A stretch of DNA of 64,000 nucleotides. It comes from Neisseria cinerea. GTDB lineage: Bacteria > Pseudomonadota > Gammaproteobacteria > Burkholderiales > Neisseriaceae. The position numbers were made by a program, and so were the translations under genes. The stretch is taken from assembly GCF_900475315.1 (NCBI RefSeq), contig NZ_LS483369.1, positions 372,001 to 436,000 on the forward strand. Reading direction: 5' to 3'. Positions 43,257 through 52,931 of this stretch are shown here, piece by piece. How positions within the stretch are numbered: the first letter of the stretch is position 1; each line of letters starts with the position of its first letter. The notes beneath the pieces were generated by a model, which did not search any database, was not told the DNA's origin, and was given only the letters and a program-made list of their open reading frames with translations.

Positions 43257-43466
43257 TCAGCAGTCGGATTTTGACAGAATAGGCAAGCAGGCATCTGATG
43301 TTTGCGTATCGCGCGGTGTTTTATTTACGGTTTGGGTTCTGCCTGATTCTCTTTCAGTTTCTTTAATTTTGGTTTGAGAAGGTTTCTGTTCGGCTTTTTG
43401 TACTGTTGCAGGTTGCGCGGGCAGTTTGGAGATGCCGTCTGAAAGCAAGGGAGATTCAGACGGCAT
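43257..43466 (-). CDS. Doubtful small open frame, Lys/Thr/Gln/Pro-rich
   Basis: 69 residues starting at an ATG inside a DUS (MPSESPLLSDG) and continuing QPATVQKAEQKPSQTKIKET to DACLPILSKSDC. The same frame stays open upstream to a stop near 43530 and reads KYKEYFHHAAKPDCNQTD, which looks protein-like but has no start codon. It may be the tail of a decayed gene. The frame crosses a terminator-like DUS pair. No family is recognised. Confidence 0.25.
   Translation of the reverse strand: MPSESPLLSDGISKLPAQPATVQKAEQKPSQTKIKETERESGRTQTVNKTPRDTQTSDACLPILSKSDC
43432..43466. terminator. DUS pair upstream of the ABC importer
   Basis: AT-DUS arms at 43432-43443 and 43455-43466, no long T-run. Confidence 0.5.
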
Positions 43467-43512
43467 GTCCGTTTGGTTGCAATCGGGTTTGGCAGCGTGA
43501 TGAAAGTATTCT

Positions 43513-43540
43513 TTGTATTTGCCGCAATTTCACTTAGAAT
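43513..43540 (+). promoter_or_regulatory. Promoter of the amino-acid importer operon
   Basis: TTGTAT (43513-43518) and TAGAAT (43535-43540) at 16 bp, 35 bp before the start codon. Confidence 0.5.
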
Positions 43541-43575
43541 GCAGCCCTTGCACACTTTTTCTTCAGGAGAAGATT

Positions 43576-44400
43576 ATGTTGAAAAAATTCATACTCGGCG
43601 GCATGACCGCATTGGTTTTGGCGGCCTGCGGCGGAGAGGGCGGCAGCGCGTCTTCTTCTGCCCCAGCCCAATCTGCCGGCGAGTCCGGTTCTTTAATCGA
43701 ACGCATCAACAATAAAGGTACGGTTACCGTCGGTACAGAAGGCACTTACGCACCGTTTACCTACCACGACAAAGACGGCAAATTGACCGGCTACGATGTC
43801 GAAGTAACCCGCGCAGTTGCCGACAAACTGGGTGTCAAAGTCGAATTTAAAGAAACACAATGGGACTCCATGATGGCAGGTTTGAAGGCGGGACGTTTCG
43901 ACGTGGTGGCAAACCAAGTCGGCCTGACCAGCCCTGAGCGTCAAGCGACTTTTGACAAATCCGAGCCTTATAGCTGGAGCGGTGCGGTTTTGGTTGCCCG
44001 TAAAGACAGCAACATCAAATCTATCGACGACATCAAAGGCGTGAAAACCGCACAATCCCTGACCAGCAACTACGGCGAAAAAGCCAAAGCTGCAGGCGCA
44101 GATTTGGTGGCTGTTGATGGTTTGGCGCAATCGCTGACCCTGATTGAACAAAAACGTGCCGACGCAACCCTGAACGACGAATTGGCGGTATTGGACTACC
44201 TGAAGAAAAACCCGAATGCGGGCGTGAAAATCGTTTGGTCAGCACCTGCCGATGAAAAAGTCGGTTCCGGCTTGATTGTCAATAAAGGCAATGACGAAGT
44301 CGTGGCAAAATTCAGCACGGCAATCAATGAGCTGAAAGCCGACGGCACGCTGAAAAAACTGGGCGAACAATTCTTCGGAAAAGACATCAGTGTTAAATAA
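43576..44400 (+). CDS. Amino-acid ABC transporter substrate-binding lipoprotein, probably for cystine
   Basis: 274 residues. Type II signal with lipobox LAAC (MLKKFILGGMTALVLAACGG). Family 3 solute-binding fold: VTVGTEGTYAPFTYHDKDGK, GYDVEVTRAVADKLGVKVEF, and VANQVGLTSPERQATFDKSE. A related gonococcal protein was characterised as a cystine binder, and the Neisseria gene order agrees, so cystine is the best guess. aggaga precedes ATG 43576. It is the first gene of a three-gene importer operon. Confidence 0.9.
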   Translation: MLKKFILGGMTALVLAACGGEGGSASSSAPAQSAGESGSLIERINNKGTVTVGTEGTYAPFTYHDKDGKLTGYDVEVTRAVADKLGVKVEFKETQWDSMMAGLKAGRFDVVANQVGLTSPERQATFDKSEPYSWSGAVLVARKDSNIKSIDDIKGVKTAQSLTSNYGEKAKAAGADLVAVDGLAQSLTLIEQKRADATLNDELAVLDYLKKNPNAGVKIVWSAPADEKVGSGLIVNKGNDEVVAKFSTAINELKADGTLKKLGEQFFGKDISVK

Positions 44401-45106
44401 TTTCCTTGCCTCCCTGCCGTTTATGACGGAAACACGCGCTGATATGCTCATCAGCGCGTTTTGGCCTATGGTCAAAGCCGGCTTCGCAGTATCTTTGCCT
44501 TTAGCGATCGCTTCTTTCGTTATCGGCATGATTATTGCCGTAGCGGTTGCTTTGGTGCGAATCATGCCCTCCGGCGGCATTTTCCAAAAATGCTTGCTGA
44601 AGCTGGTGGAATTTTATATTTCCGTCATTCGCGGTACGCCGCTGTTGGTGCAGTTGGTCATCGTATTCTACGGTTTGCCTTCCGTCGGCATCTATATCGA
44701 TCCGATTCCTGCCGCCATCATCGGCTTTTCGCTCAATGTCGGCGCATACGCTTCCGAAACCATACGCGCGGCAATTTTGTCCGTGCCGAAAGGCCAATGG
44801 GAAGCAGGTTTCTCCATCGGCATGACCTATATGCAGACGTTCCGCCGTATTGTCGCGCCACAGGCATTCCGCGTTGCCGTACCGCCTTTGAGCAACGAGT
44901 TTATCGGCTTGTTTAAAAACACCTCGCTTGCCGCAGTGGTAACGGTAACAGAGCTTTTCCGTGTCGCTCAGGAGACAGCAAACCGTACCTACGACTTCCT
45001 ACCCGTCTATATCGAAGCCGCTTTGGTTTATTGGTGTTTCTGCAAAGTGCTGTTCCTGATTCAGGCGCGTTTGGAAAAACGCTTCGACCGCTATGTCGCC
45101 AAATAA
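44390..45106 (+). CDS. Amino-acid ABC transporter permease
   Basis: 238 residues with five or so membrane helices. The polar amino-acid permease pattern is VEFYISVIRGTPLLVQLVIV, followed by the EAA loop around GQWEAGFSIGMTYMQTFRRI and the ending TVTELFRVAQETANRTYDFL. The frame starts with GTG 44390, overlapping the binding-protein stop; ATG 44423 is an alternative. It works as a dimer with the ATPase encoded next. Confidence 0.93.
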   Translation: MLNNFLASLPFMTETRADMLISAFWPMVKAGFAVSLPLAIASFVIGMIIAVAVALVRIMPSGGIFQKCLLKLVEFYISVIRGTPLLVQLVIVFYGLPSVGIYIDPIPAAIIGFSLNVGAYASETIRAAILSVPKGQWEAGFSIGMTYMQTFRRIVAPQAFRVAVPPLSNEFIGLFKNTSLAAVVTVTELFRVAQETANRTYDFLPVYIEAALVYWCFCKVLFLIQARLEKRFDRYVAK

Positions 45107-45115
45107 GGAGTTGTC

Positions 45116-45871
45116 ATGATTAAAATCCGCAATATCCATAAGACCTTTGGTGAAAATACCATTTTGCGCGGCATCGATTTGGATGTGGGCAAAGGGCAGG
45201 TGGTCGTCATTCTCGGACCTTCCGGCTCGGGCAAAACGACGTTTCTGCGCTGTTTAAACGCGCTGGAAATGCCTGAAGACGGACAAATCGAGTTCGACAA
45301 CGAGCGGCCGCTGAAAATCGATTTTTCCAAAAAGCCAAGCAAACACGATATTTTGGCTCTGCGCCGCAAATCAGGTATGGTGTTCCAACAATACAACCTC
45401 TTTCCGCACAAAACTGCGTTGGAAAACGTGATGGAGGGTCCGGTTGCCGTACAGGGCAAGCCTGTCGCCAAAGCGCGAGAAGAGGCTGTCAAATTGCTTG
45501 AAAAAGTCGGTTTGGGCGATAAGATTGACCTCTACCCCTACCAGCTTTCCGGTGGTCAACAGCAGCGCGTCGGCATTGCCCGAGCATTGGCGATTCAGCC
45601 TGAATTGATGCTGTTTGACGAACCCACTTCCGCGCTGGATCCCGAATTGGTGCAAGACGTGCTGAACGCCATGAAAGAATTGGCGCAAGAAGGCTGGACG
45701 ATGGTTGTCGTGACCCACGAAATCAAATTCGCCTTAGAAGTGGCAACTACCGTCGTCGTTATGGACGGCGGCATTATCGTAGAGCAGGGCAGCCCGAAAG
45801 AGTTGTTCGACCACCCCAAACACGAACGGACGCGGAGATTTTTAAGCCAAATCCAATCTGCCAAGATTTGA
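45116..45871 (+). CDS. Amino-acid ABC transporter ATP-binding protein
   Basis: 251 residues. Walker A is VVILGPSGSGKTTFLRCLN, the Q-loop is RKSGMVFQQYNLFPHKTALE, the signature is YPYQLSGGQQQRVGIARAL, Walker B is PELMLFDEPTSALDPELVQD and the H-loop is MVVVTHEIKFALE. It starts 9 bp after the permease and completes a polar amino-acid importer. A DUS-pair terminator closes the operon. Confidence 0.96.
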   Translation: MIKIRNIHKTFGENTILRGIDLDVGKGQVVVILGPSGSGKTTFLRCLNALEMPEDGQIEFDNERPLKIDFSKKPSKHDILALRRKSGMVFQQYNLFPHKTALENVMEGPVAVQGKPVAKAREEAVKLLEKVGLGDKIDLYPYQLSGGQQQRVGIARALAIQPELMLFDEPTSALDPELVQDVLNAMKELAQEGWTMVVVTHEIKFALEVATTVVVMDGGIIVEQGSPKELFDHPKHERTRRFLSQIQSAKI

Positions 45872-45888
45872 TTAACCATGTGTGAAAA

Positions 45889-45922
45889 ATGCCGTCTGAA
45901 ACTTTCAGACGGCATTTTTTCT
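45889..45922. terminator. DUS-pair terminator between ABC operon and pgm
   Basis: AT-DUS arms at 45889-45900 and 45904-45915, then TTTTTT; it also serves the convergent pgm. Confidence 0.85.
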
Positions 45923-45926
45923 ATTT

Positions 45927-47309
45927 TTACAGAGGCCAGATTAAATTTGGATTGCTTTCAATGACTGCTTTGAATTGGTTCTGAATACGCTCAATCGCTT
46001 CTTGCGTGTCCGCTTCAAAACGCAATACCAAAATCGGCGTGGTATTGGAAGCACGCATCAGTCCGAAGCCATCGGGGAATTCAACGCGCAGGCCGTCGAT
46101 GGTGATGATTTCGGTCGCACCTTCAAACTTGGCATTAGCAGCCAGCTCTTCAATCACTTTGTGGCCGTTACTGCCTTCCGACAGGTCGATGTTGAGTTCT
46201 GGCGTGGAAATGCTTTGCGGTAGGCTATTCAACACTTCGGACGGATTGTCGAAGGCAGACAGGATTTCCAAGAGGCGTGCGCCGGCATACATACCGTCGT
46301 CGAAGCCGAACCAGCGTTCTTTAAAGAAGATGTGTCCGCTCATTTCGCCGGCAACCAGCGCACCGGTTTTTTTCATGGCGGATTTGATGAAGCTGTGGCC
46401 GGTTTTTTCCATTACAGGTTCGCCGCCGTGTTCTTTAATCCAAGGCGCGAGCAGGCGGGTGGATTTGACGTCGAAAATCACTTTGGCTTTAGGATTGCGG
46501 CTCAACACGTCTTGCGCGAAAAGCATTAATTGGCGGTCTGGATAGATGATGTTGCCGTCTTTGGTGACTACGCCCAAGCGGTCGGCATCGCCGTCAAATG
46601 CCAAGCCGATTTCGGCATCGCTGTTTTTCAGCGCGATAATCAAATCTTGCAGGTTTTTCGGTTTGGAAGGATCAGGGTGGTGGTTGGGGAAATTGCCGTC
46701 CACTTCACAGAAAAGTTCGGTAACTTCATTGCCCAAACCTTTGTAGAGTTTGCCTGAAAATGCGCCGCCGATACCGTTGCCTGCGTCGATGGCGATTTTC
46801 ATGGGGCGTTTGAGCTTGATGTGGCCGACGATGTGGTTGTGGTATTCGTCGGAGATGTCTTTTTCGGTTACGCTACCTTGTTTGTCGGCGGCAACAAAAC
46901 TGTCTTTTTCAATAATGGCTAAAAGTTCTTGAATGGCTTCGCCGGCGAGCGTGTCGCCGCCGAGCATCATTTTGAAACCGTTGTAATCGGGCGGATTGTG
47001 GCTGCCGGTAATCATTACGCCGCTGCCGCCGCATTCGTTGATGGCTGCGAAGTAGAGCATAGGAGTGGCAACCATACCGACGTTGAGTACGTCGATGCCG
47101 CTGTCGGTAAAGCCGCGTTGGATGTGCTCCATCAGTTCGGGACCGCTCAAGCGTCCGTCGCGGCCGAGTGCGATGCGGGTGATGCCTTTTTCGGCGGCTC
47201 TGGTGGCGATGGCTTTGCCGATGAGATAGGTGGCTTCGTTGGTCAGGGTTTTGCCGACAATGCCTCGGATGTCGTAGGCTTTGAAGATGTCGCGGGCAAT
47301 ATTTGCCAT
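45927..47309 (-). CDS. pgm: Phosphomannomutase/phosphoglucomutase
   Basis: 460-residue alpha-D-phosphohexomutase supplying glucose-1-phosphate for LOS. It begins FKAYDIRGIVGKTLTNEATY. The phosphoserine loop is GSGVMITGSHNPPDYNGFKM, the metal-binding loop is GLAFDGDADRLGVVTKDG, the sugar-specificity loop is GEMSGHIFFKERWFGFDDG, and the C-terminal phosphate site is RASNTTPILVLRFEA. It resembles Pseudomonas AlgC in length and motifs. In Neisseria it is needed for complete lipooligosaccharide. Confidence 0.96.
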   Translation of the reverse strand: MANIARDIFKAYDIRGIVGKTLTNEATYLIGKAIATRAAEKGITRIALGRDGRLSGPELMEHIQRGFTDSGIDVLNVGMVATPMLYFAAINECGGSGVMITGSHNPPDYNGFKMMLGGDTLAGEAIQELLAIIEKDSFVAADKQGSVTEKDISDEYHNHIVGHIKLKRPMKIAIDAGNGIGGAFSGKLYKGLGNEVTELFCEVDGNFPNHHPDPSKPKNLQDLIIALKNSDAEIGLAFDGDADRLGVVTKDGNIIYPDRQLMLFAQDVLSRNPKAKVIFDVKSTRLLAPWIKEHGGEPVMEKTGHSFIKSAMKKTGALVAGEMSGHIFFKERWFGFDDGMYAGARLLEILSAFDNPSEVLNSLPQSISTPELNIDLSEGSNGHKVIEELAANAKFEGATEIITIDGLRVEFPDGFGLMRASNTTPILVLRFEADTQEAIERIQNQFKAVIESNPNLIWPL

Positions 47310-47388
47310 GATGGTTTCCTTGTTGTGGTTTCAGGAAAGGAGACTATTTTAACACGTTGCAATATTGTCCGAAGGCCTGCAGGAGGTG

Positions 47389-47427
47389 TTCAGACGGCAT
47401 ATATGCTTGGATTTTATGCCGTCTGAA
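47389..47427. repeat. Inverted AT-DUS pair between ppiB and pgm
   Basis: TTCAGACGGCAT (47389-47400) and ATGCCGTCTGAA (47416-47427). Read on the reverse strand it lies upstream of ppiB. Confidence 0.7.
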
Positions 47428-47472
47428 ACAGAAAAAGCAGCCTTTTATACAGGCTGCTTCCGGATTATCGGT

Positions 47473-47982
47473 TTATACGGCTTCGGCTTTGATAATGATG
47501 ACAGGTTCGGTCGGGACATCATCATGGTAGCCGTGGCGTTTGGTGGATACACCTTCGATGGCATCGACAGCGTCAAAACCGTCGACTACCTTGCCGAATA
47601 CGGCGTAACCCCAGTCTTGTACGACGGTTCTGCCGTACATTTCTTTGGAGCGGTGGTTGAGGAAGGCATTGTCGGCAGTGTTGATGAAGAATTGCGCACT
47701 GGCGGAATGGGGGTCGGAAGTGCGTGCCATGGCGATGGTGTATTTATCGTTGGGCAGGCCGTTGGACGCTTCGTTTTGAATCGGATCGCGCGTTTCTTTT
47801 TCGTTCATGTTTTCATCCATGCCGCCGCCTTGAATCATGAAGCCTTTGATGACGCGGTGGAAGATTACGCCGTCGTAGAAGCCGTCTTTGACGTATTGTT
47901 CAAAGTTTTTGGCGGTAACGGGGGCTTTGTCGAAATCGAGTTCGATTTTGATGTCGCCTTTGTTGGTGTGCAGGATAATCAT
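47473..47982 (-). CDS. ppiB: Cyclophilin-type peptidyl-prolyl cis-trans isomerase
   Basis: 169-residue cytoplasmic PPIase. It has the catalytic and cyclosporin-site residues in [20 protein letters not shown] and [20 protein letters not shown], then [20 protein letters not shown]. No signal peptide. ATG 47982 follows aaagga, giving [15 protein letters not shown]; the longer frame to 48114 is rejected. Confidence 0.95.
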   Translation of the reverse strand: MIILHTNKGDIKIELDFDKAPVTAKNFEQYVKDGFYDGVIFHRVIKGFMIQGGGMDENMNEKETRDPIQNEASNGLPNDKYTIAMARTSDPHSASAQFFINTADNAFLNHRSKEMYGRTVVQDWGYAVFGKVVDGFDAVDAIEGVSTKRHGYHDDVPTEPVIIIKAEAV

Positions 47983-48073
47983 GGGTTTTCCTTTCGTTAA
48001 GAATTTTTTTGCAAATGGTGGTTGGAGGAAAAACTTCAAGGCTGTATGAAAAATATTCTTTATTTGGGAAGAG

Positions 48074-48436
48074 TCATCCCGAGCGGTTGGCGAAACGTGC
48101 GGCAAAGAGTGCAAGCAATGTACCCGTCAGGTCGGCAAAGATGTCGCCCAGACTGCCGGTTCGGGTTTCGGTCAGACACTCCTGCGCGCATTCGCTGACT
48201 ACGGCGAAACAGAGGGCAAAGACCATCAGGCTGCGATAGGGGATGGGGCGGTTGTCGGTTCTGAATGCTTTGGTCAGAAGCCAGATTTGTGCGAAAAACA
48301 GGGCGAGGTGCGCCACTTTGTCAAAATGCGGAAAAGGCGGTGGCGCGGTTTCGGCAGCTTTGAAAAGCAGCGAGTAAATGCTGCCTGCAAACCACAATGC
48401 CGAGAGTAGGATAAAGCGGTTGCGCGGCAGATTCAT
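48074..48436 (-). CDS. VanZ-like family membrane protein
   Basis: 120 residues with four hydrophobic segments. [20 protein letters not shown] and [20 protein letters not shown] followed by [10 protein letters not shown] follow the VanZ pattern. The role of bacterial VanZ-like proteins is unknown outside teicoplanin resistance. The start overlaps the stop of the small gene upstream by four bases, so the two are coupled. Confidence 0.82.
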   Translation of the reverse strand: MNLPRNRFILLSALWFAGSIYSLLFKAAETAPPPFPHFDKVAHLALFFAQIWLLTKAFRTDNRPIPYRSLMVFALCFAVVSECAQECLTETRTGSLGDIFADLTGTLLALFAARFANRSG

Positions 48437-48639
48437 GCTTGTTCCTCTTCAAGCCATGTCCGGCATAGTTTGGATAGGCGCAGGAATTTTCCGCCGCGTG
48501 CGGCCAGCATGTCGCGCCAAACGGCAATTTCTTCGGCGGAGGGGGCATCGTCTATGCTGCATTCGTAGAGCAGGAAATTTAAAGTTTCTTCAATGACGGC
48601 AACGGATTCGGTTTGGATGAGCCGGTTGAGTTCGGACAT
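48433..48639 (-). CDS. Small hypothetical protein
   Basis: 68 residues starting MSELNRLIQTESVAVIEETL, acidic in the middle (ECSIDDAPSAEEIAVWRDML). No family is recognised and there is no membrane segment. ATG 48639 was chosen; the longer frame to 48735 reads through a DUS pair. It is coupled to the VanZ-like gene by an ATGA overlap. Confidence 0.65.
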   Translation of the reverse strand: MSELNRLIQTESVAVIEETLNFLLYECSIDDAPSAEEIAVWRDMLAARGGKFLRLSKLCRTWLEEEQA

Positions 48640-48665
48640 AGTGCGGGTTCTCGTTGATGGCGGGA

Positions 48666-48696
48666 ATGCCGTCTGAAAGGGCTTCAGACGGCATTG
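48666..48696 (-). terminator. DUS-pair terminator after pth
   Basis: AT-DUS arms at 48666-48677 and 48683-48694. Confidence 0.65.
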
Positions 48697-48698
48697 GG

Positions 48699-49277
48699 TC
48701 ATTTGCTGTGCAGGAAACGTGTTGCTTCTTCCCATTTGCCGGAAATGATGTCGGGTATGGCCTGCAGGGATTTGGCGATGGCATCGTCAATCTGTCGGCG
48801 GTGTTCCGCACTGGGTTTGTTCAGGACATAGCCAACGACGAGGTTGCGGTCGCCCGGGTGGTCGATACCGAGGCGCAGGCGGTAATAGTCGGCCGTGCCG
48901 AGCCGTGCCTGAATGTCTTTCAACCCGTTGTGTCCGCCGTTTCCGCCCCCGAGTTTGAACTTAATCCTGCCGCAAGGAATGTCGAGTTCGTCGTGGACGA
49001 CGAGGATTTCTTCGGGTTTGATTTTATAAAACTGCGCAAGGGCGGCAACTGCCTGTCCGGAACGGTTCATAAACGTGGTCGGCTTGAGCAGCCAGACATC
49101 GCCGTCGGGCAGGGCGGCACGGGCGACTTCGCCGAGGAATTTTTTTTCTTCTTTAAACGAAGCCTTCCACTTCCAAGCCAGTTCGTCGAGGAACCAAAAG
49201 CCTGCATTGTGTCGGGTTTGCTCGTATTCTTTGCCGGGGTTGCCCAATCCGACAACCATTTTGATTTTGTTTGACAT
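48699..49277 (-). CDS. pth: Peptidyl-tRNA hydrolase
   Basis: 192-residue esterase recycling peptidyl-tRNA. It begins [20 protein letters not shown], with the catalytic His in that segment, followed by [33 protein letters not shown] with the catalytic Asp, and [20 protein letters not shown] 49277 gives [10 protein letters not shown]; four residues could be added. Confidence 0.97.
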   Translation of the reverse strand: MSNKIKMVVGLGNPGKEYEQTRHNAGFWFLDELAWKWKASFKEEKKFLGEVARAALPDGDVWLLKPTTFMNRSGQAVAALAQFYKIKPEEILVVHDELDIPCGRIKFKLGGGNGGHNGLKDIQARLGTADYYRLRLGIDHPGDRNLVVGYVLNKPSAEHRRQIDDAIAKSLQAIPDIISGKWEEATRFLHSK

Positions 49278-49323
49278 GTCGTTTTCCATCAGATGCTGTC
49301 CGGACGGGATTCAGACGGCATGG

Positions 49324-49602
49324 TTAGTCTTTTTGGTTAAGGACGCGCCTGCGGCGCGCTTCTTTAGGGTCTGCCTGAAGCGGACGGTATATTTCGATAC
49401 GGTCTCCGTCGCGTAACGGCGTATCGTCTTTGACTGCCTTGCCGAAAATGCCCAAGGGGGCAGAATGCAGGTCGAGGTCTGTAAAGATTTCGTCCAAACC
49501 GCTTTTCAGTGCGGCCGCACGGATACTGGTTCCTTCCTCGACTTGCATATTTTTCAAAACCTGCTTATCAGACAGTCCGTACACGATTTCAATTTCAAGC
49601 AT
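49324..49602 (-). CDS. rnfH: RnfH family ubiquitin-like protein
   Basis: 92 residues with the RnfH beta-grasp pattern: [20 protein letters not shown], then [20 protein letters not shown], and [20 protein letters not shown]. The function is unknown. It overlaps the ratA stop by eight bases, the conserved ratA-rnfH (yfjG-yfjF) pair. Confidence 0.9.
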   Translation of the reverse strand: MLEIEIVYGLSDKQVLKNMQVEEGTSIRAAALKSGLDEIFTDLDLHSAPLGIFGKAVKDDTPLRDGDRIEIYRPLQADPKEARRRRVLNQKD

Positions 49603-50026
49603 AACGGCGGTCTGCCTCTTTGACGAACGCTTCGACCAATGTGGAGGAAAGGTGGCTGAATACAGGGGAAATTAAGGCGGATAAGACGGCATTGGAAAAA
49701 TCGTATTCAAGGTTGAATTCGATTTTGCACATATCGTCGCCCAAATCGATGAACTTCCATGTCCCGCGCAGGGTTTTGAACGGGCCGTCAAGCAAATCCA
49801 TACGGATTTCCTTGCCGGGTATGTTGCGGTTGTGTGTGGCGAATGATTGGCGCACGTGCATATAGTCCATAAACAGCCGCGCCTTCAGTTCGTTGCCGCT
49901 ACGCCCAATGACCTCGGTTTTGCTATACCACGGCAGAAAGCGCGGATAGTCTTCAACCTTATCGACCAGCTCGAACATTTTGTCCGCGCCGTGCATGACC
50001 AAGATGCTTTTTTCAACTTTTTTCAC
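49595..50026 (-). CDS. ratA: RatA/COQ10-type START-domain protein
   Basis: 143 residues: [40 protein letters not shown] and a C-terminal helix ending [18 protein letters not shown]. coli RatA was reported to block 70S assembly, while eukaryotic and other bacterial homologues bind ubiquinone (COQ10). Which applies here is not decided by sequence. It is coupled to rnfH. Confidence 0.9.
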   Translation of the reverse strand: MKKVEKSILVMHGADKMFELVDKVEDYPRFLPWYSKTEVIGRSGNELKARLFMDYMHVRQSFATHNRNIPGKEIRMDLLDGPFKTLRGTWKFIDLGDDMCKIEFNLEYDFSNAVLSALISPVFSHLSSTLVEAFVKEADRRYA

Positions 50027-50170
50027 GGATATTCCCTAAGCGTCCGGCGTTTGTTTAAAGGCGGTATTATAAACGAAATTTCTGAGATTCAGACGGCATG
50101 GTCAAGGAATGGTGCTGTCTGAAAGGGATAAAGAAAACGGCAGCTTGCGGGCTGCCGTTTGTTCGGGGAG

Positions 50171-52138
50171 TTAAGCCTTGTTTTCAGGCTGCTGCTCGGA
50201 CTCTGTCGAAGCGGTGTCTGCCGGGGCAGGTGCTTCGGTTTCTTCCCGAGCCGGAGCGTGCGGCGCGTTATCTTCCGCCGCGTCCGCATTCTCGCGCAAG
50301 TTGTGGCTGTAATCCTTGGGCGGGCTGGGTTGTTTGCCTGCCATGATCTCCAGTACCTGATCGCGGTCTATGGTCTCCCACTCCATCAGGGCTTTGCACA
50401 TGGTTTCCATTTTGTCGCGGTTTTCATCCAGGATTTTGTAGGCGATTTGGTATTGCTCGTCCAAAATACGGCGGATTTCCGCATCGATGTCCTGTTGCGT
50501 TTTTTCGGAAATGTTTTGAGAACGGGTTACGCTGCGACCCAAGAACACTTCACCTTCGTTTTCCGCATAAACCATCACGCCCATTTTGTCGCTCATACCG
50601 TAGCGCGTTACCATTTCGCGGGCCATTTGGGTGGCGCGTTCGAAATCGTTGGATGCGCCGGTGGAGATGCGTCCGACGAAGATGTCTTCGGCAATGCGCC
50701 CTCCGAACAGAATCGACAGCTGGCTCAACATCTGGTCTTTATACATGCTGATACGGTCGCGTTCGGGAAGCTGCCAGGTCAGGCCCAGTGCCCGTCCGCG
50801 CGGCATGATGGTTACTTTATGTACGGGATCGGTAAACGGCAGGCTTTCGGCAACAATCGCATGTCCGGACTCATGATAGGCCGTTGCGCGTTTCTCGTCT
50901 TCGTGCATGACCATGCTGCGTCGTTCGGGACCCATGTAGATTTTGTCTTTGGCATTTTCAAAGTCGCTTTGATCAACCTTGATTTTGTTGTGCCGTCCGG
51001 CAAACAGGGCGGCTTCGTTAACCAGGTTTGCTAAGTCCGCACCGGAAAAACCGGGTGTGCCGCGTGCCAGGGACATCAAATCTACGGATTCGTCCAAAGG
51101 CACTTTTTGGGCATGGACTTTCAAAATCTGTTCGCGCCCGCGGATATCGGGTAAGGGGACGACCACTTGGCGGTCGAAGCGACCGGGCCGCTGCAATGCC
51201 GGATCGAGTACGTCGGGACGGTTGGTTGCCGCAATGACGATGACGGTTTGGTTGCTTTCGAAGCCGTCCATCTCTACAAGCAGCTGGTTCAGGGTTTGTT
51301 CGCGCTCGTCGTTGCCGCCGCCCAAACCTGCACCGCGTTGGCGGCCTACCGCGTCAATTTCGTCGATAAAGATGATACAGGGCGCATTTTTCTTTGCCTG
51401 TTCGAACATGTCGCGGACGCGGCTTGCACCGACACCGACAAACATTTCGACAAAGTCAGAACCTGAAATGCTGAAGAACGGTACGCCGGCTTCACCTGCA
51501 ATTGCTTTCGCCAAGAGCGTTTTGCCGGTTCCCGGGCTGCCTGCCAGCAAGATGCCGCGGGGGACGCGCCCGCCCAGGCTTTGATAGCGGTTCGGCGCTT
51601 TCAGGTAATCGACGATTTCCTGTACTTCTTCTTTGGCTTCGTCGCAGCCGGCGACATCGGCAAAGGTAACTTTGTTGGCATCTTTGTCCAGCAGGCGTGC
51701 GCGGCTTTTACCGAATGAGAATGCGCCGCCTTTTCCGCCGCCCCCCGTCTGCATACGCATGAAGTAGAACCATGCGCCGATGAGCAGCAGGACGGGCAGC
51801 AGGCTGTAAAACAGAGTTGCCAGCGCACTCGGTTTTTCATCCGGCGTAACTTTCAGGCGGACATTTTTGTTCAAAAGGGTTTGAATCAGGTTGTCATCCA
51901 ACGGCGCATTGGTAAAGAATGTGCTCTTGTCGGTGCGTTCGCCTTTAATCAGGTAGCCGCTGACGACAGAACCTTCGATATTGACGCCGGATACTTCGCC
52001 GTTGTTGACCTGTTGGATGAACTGAGAATATTCGATTTGTCCGTTGTCTTCTTTTTTGCCGTCTAAAGCGTTGAATGCCGCCATCAGACCGATACCTAAG
52101 GCGACCCAGACAAGGATTGATTTAAAGGTGTTCCCCAC
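50171..52138 (-). CDS. ftsH: ATP-dependent zinc metalloprotease FtsH
   Basis: 655-residue membrane AAA+ protease. There are two N-terminal membrane helices (about 5-22 and 105-122) with a periplasmic domain between. The AAA domain has Walker [16 protein letters not shown], Walker [21 protein letters not shown] and the SRH near [20 protein letters not shown]. The protease zinc site is [15 protein letters not shown]. The tail is acidic and Ala/Pro-rich. It lies 64 bp downstream of rlmE in the conserved yhbY/rlmE/ftsH cluster. Confidence 0.98.
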   Translation of the reverse strand: MGNTFKSILVWVALGIGLMAAFNALDGKKEDNGQIEYSQFIQQVNNGEVSGVNIEGSVVSGYLIKGERTDKSTFFTNAPLDDNLIQTLLNKNVRLKVTPDEKPSALATLFYSLLPVLLLIGAWFYFMRMQTGGGGKGGAFSFGKSRARLLDKDANKVTFADVAGCDEAKEEVQEIVDYLKAPNRYQSLGGRVPRGILLAGSPGTGKTLLAKAIAGEAGVPFFSISGSDFVEMFVGVGASRVRDMFEQAKKNAPCIIFIDEIDAVGRQRGAGLGGGNDEREQTLNQLLVEMDGFESNQTVIVIAATNRPDVLDPALQRPGRFDRQVVVPLPDIRGREQILKVHAQKVPLDESVDLMSLARGTPGFSGADLANLVNEAALFAGRHNKIKVDQSDFENAKDKIYMGPERRSMVMHEDEKRATAYHESGHAIVAESLPFTDPVHKVTIMPRGRALGLTWQLPERDRISMYKDQMLSQLSILFGGRIAEDIFVGRISTGASNDFERATQMAREMVTRYGMSDKMGVMVYAENEGEVFLGRSVTRSQNISEKTQQDIDAEIRRILDEQYQIAYKILDENRDKMETMCKALMEWETIDRDQVLEIMAGKQPSPPKDYSHNLRENADAAEDNAPHAPAREETEAPAPADTASTESEQQPENKA

Positions 52139-52202
52139 TTAACAAGGCTCCATGATGTAAGGTAAAAAACGGAAAAGATTGTAAAACACGCCGTCTGTGT
52201 TG

Positions 52203-52823
52203 TCAGCGTTTATTTTTGCCCAATAAATAAATCTCACTGGAGCGATTGCGTGAGGCTTCAGGTTTGCGGGTTTGCACCGTTCCGAAAACTTTGCGCATGG
52301 CGGCCATGTATTCCTGATAGCCTGCTCCCTGAAAGACTTTGACTAAAAAGCTGCCGCCTGTTTTCAGGTGTTGCGAGGCAAAGTCAAGGGCCAATTCGCA
52401 CAGATAGAGGCTGCGTGCCTGATCGCTTACGGCGTTTCCCGACATATTGGGTGCCATATCGCAAATTACAAGATCCAGGGGGCGGTTGTTTAATAAGGTT
52501 TCAAATTGTGCCAAGACGTCGTTTTCCCTGAAGTCGCCTTGAATGAAGGATACGCCGTTTACGGCTTCCATGGGTAGGATGTCCAAAGCGAATACCGCGC
52601 CGGAAGGGCCGGCCAGCTTGGCAGCGACCTGCGACCAGCTTCCTGGTGCGCTGCCTAAATCCGCCAATGTGGTTCCGGGTTTGATTAGTTTGTCTTTTTC
52701 GTTAATTTCCAATAGTTTGTATGCGGCACGGGCGCGGTAGCCGTCTTTTTGCGCCATGTGGACATAGTGATCGTTGACGTGTTCGTGCAGCCACGCTTTT
52801 GAGGATTTGGAACGTGAGGCCAT
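52203..52823 (-). CDS. rlmE: 23S rRNA 2'-O-ribose U2552 methyltransferase (RrmJ/FtsJ)
   Basis: 206 residues. It has the catalytic K-D-K-E tetrad, with Lys in the DGYRARAAYKLLEI region and Asp in LDLVICDMAPNMSG. The SAM motif is LADLGSAPGSWSQVAAKLAG, and GGSFLVKVFQGAGYQEY follows. It modifies U2552 of the A loop late in 50S assembly. It is divergent from yhbY, also a 50S assembly factor. Confidence 0.96.
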   Translation of the reverse strand: MASRSKSSKAWLHEHVNDHYVHMAQKDGYRARAAYKLLEINEKDKLIKPGTTLADLGSAPGSWSQVAAKLAGPSGAVFALDILPMEAVNGVSFIQGDFRENDVLAQFETLLNNRPLDLVICDMAPNMSGNAVSDQARSLYLCELALDFASQHLKTGGSFLVKVFQGAGYQEYMAAMRKVFGTVQTRKPEASRNRSSEIYLLGKNKR

Positions 52824-52866
52824 AATGGTCGGGGTTGGAATGGAAACGGTCTATTGTACGTTAATT

Positions 52867-52896
52867 TTGCCCCTGCTGCGCCAAATCGCGTACAAT
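52867..52896 (+). promoter_or_regulatory. Promoter for yhbY
   Basis: TTGCCC (52867-52872) and TACAAT (52891-52896), spacer 18 bp, 35 bp before the start. Confidence 0.5.
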
Positions 52897-52931
52897 GGGG
52901 CATTATTCTTTATGGTTCAAGCACTAGGAAA

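Noticed and set aside
46929-47426. 165-residue forward frame opposite the start of pgm
   Set aside because: It is antisense to the well-supported pgm and runs through a DUS pair.
51735-51747. C-rich tract in ftsH as a phase-variation tract
   Set aside because: Only six C in a row inside an essential gene, in a Gly-rich coding stretch.
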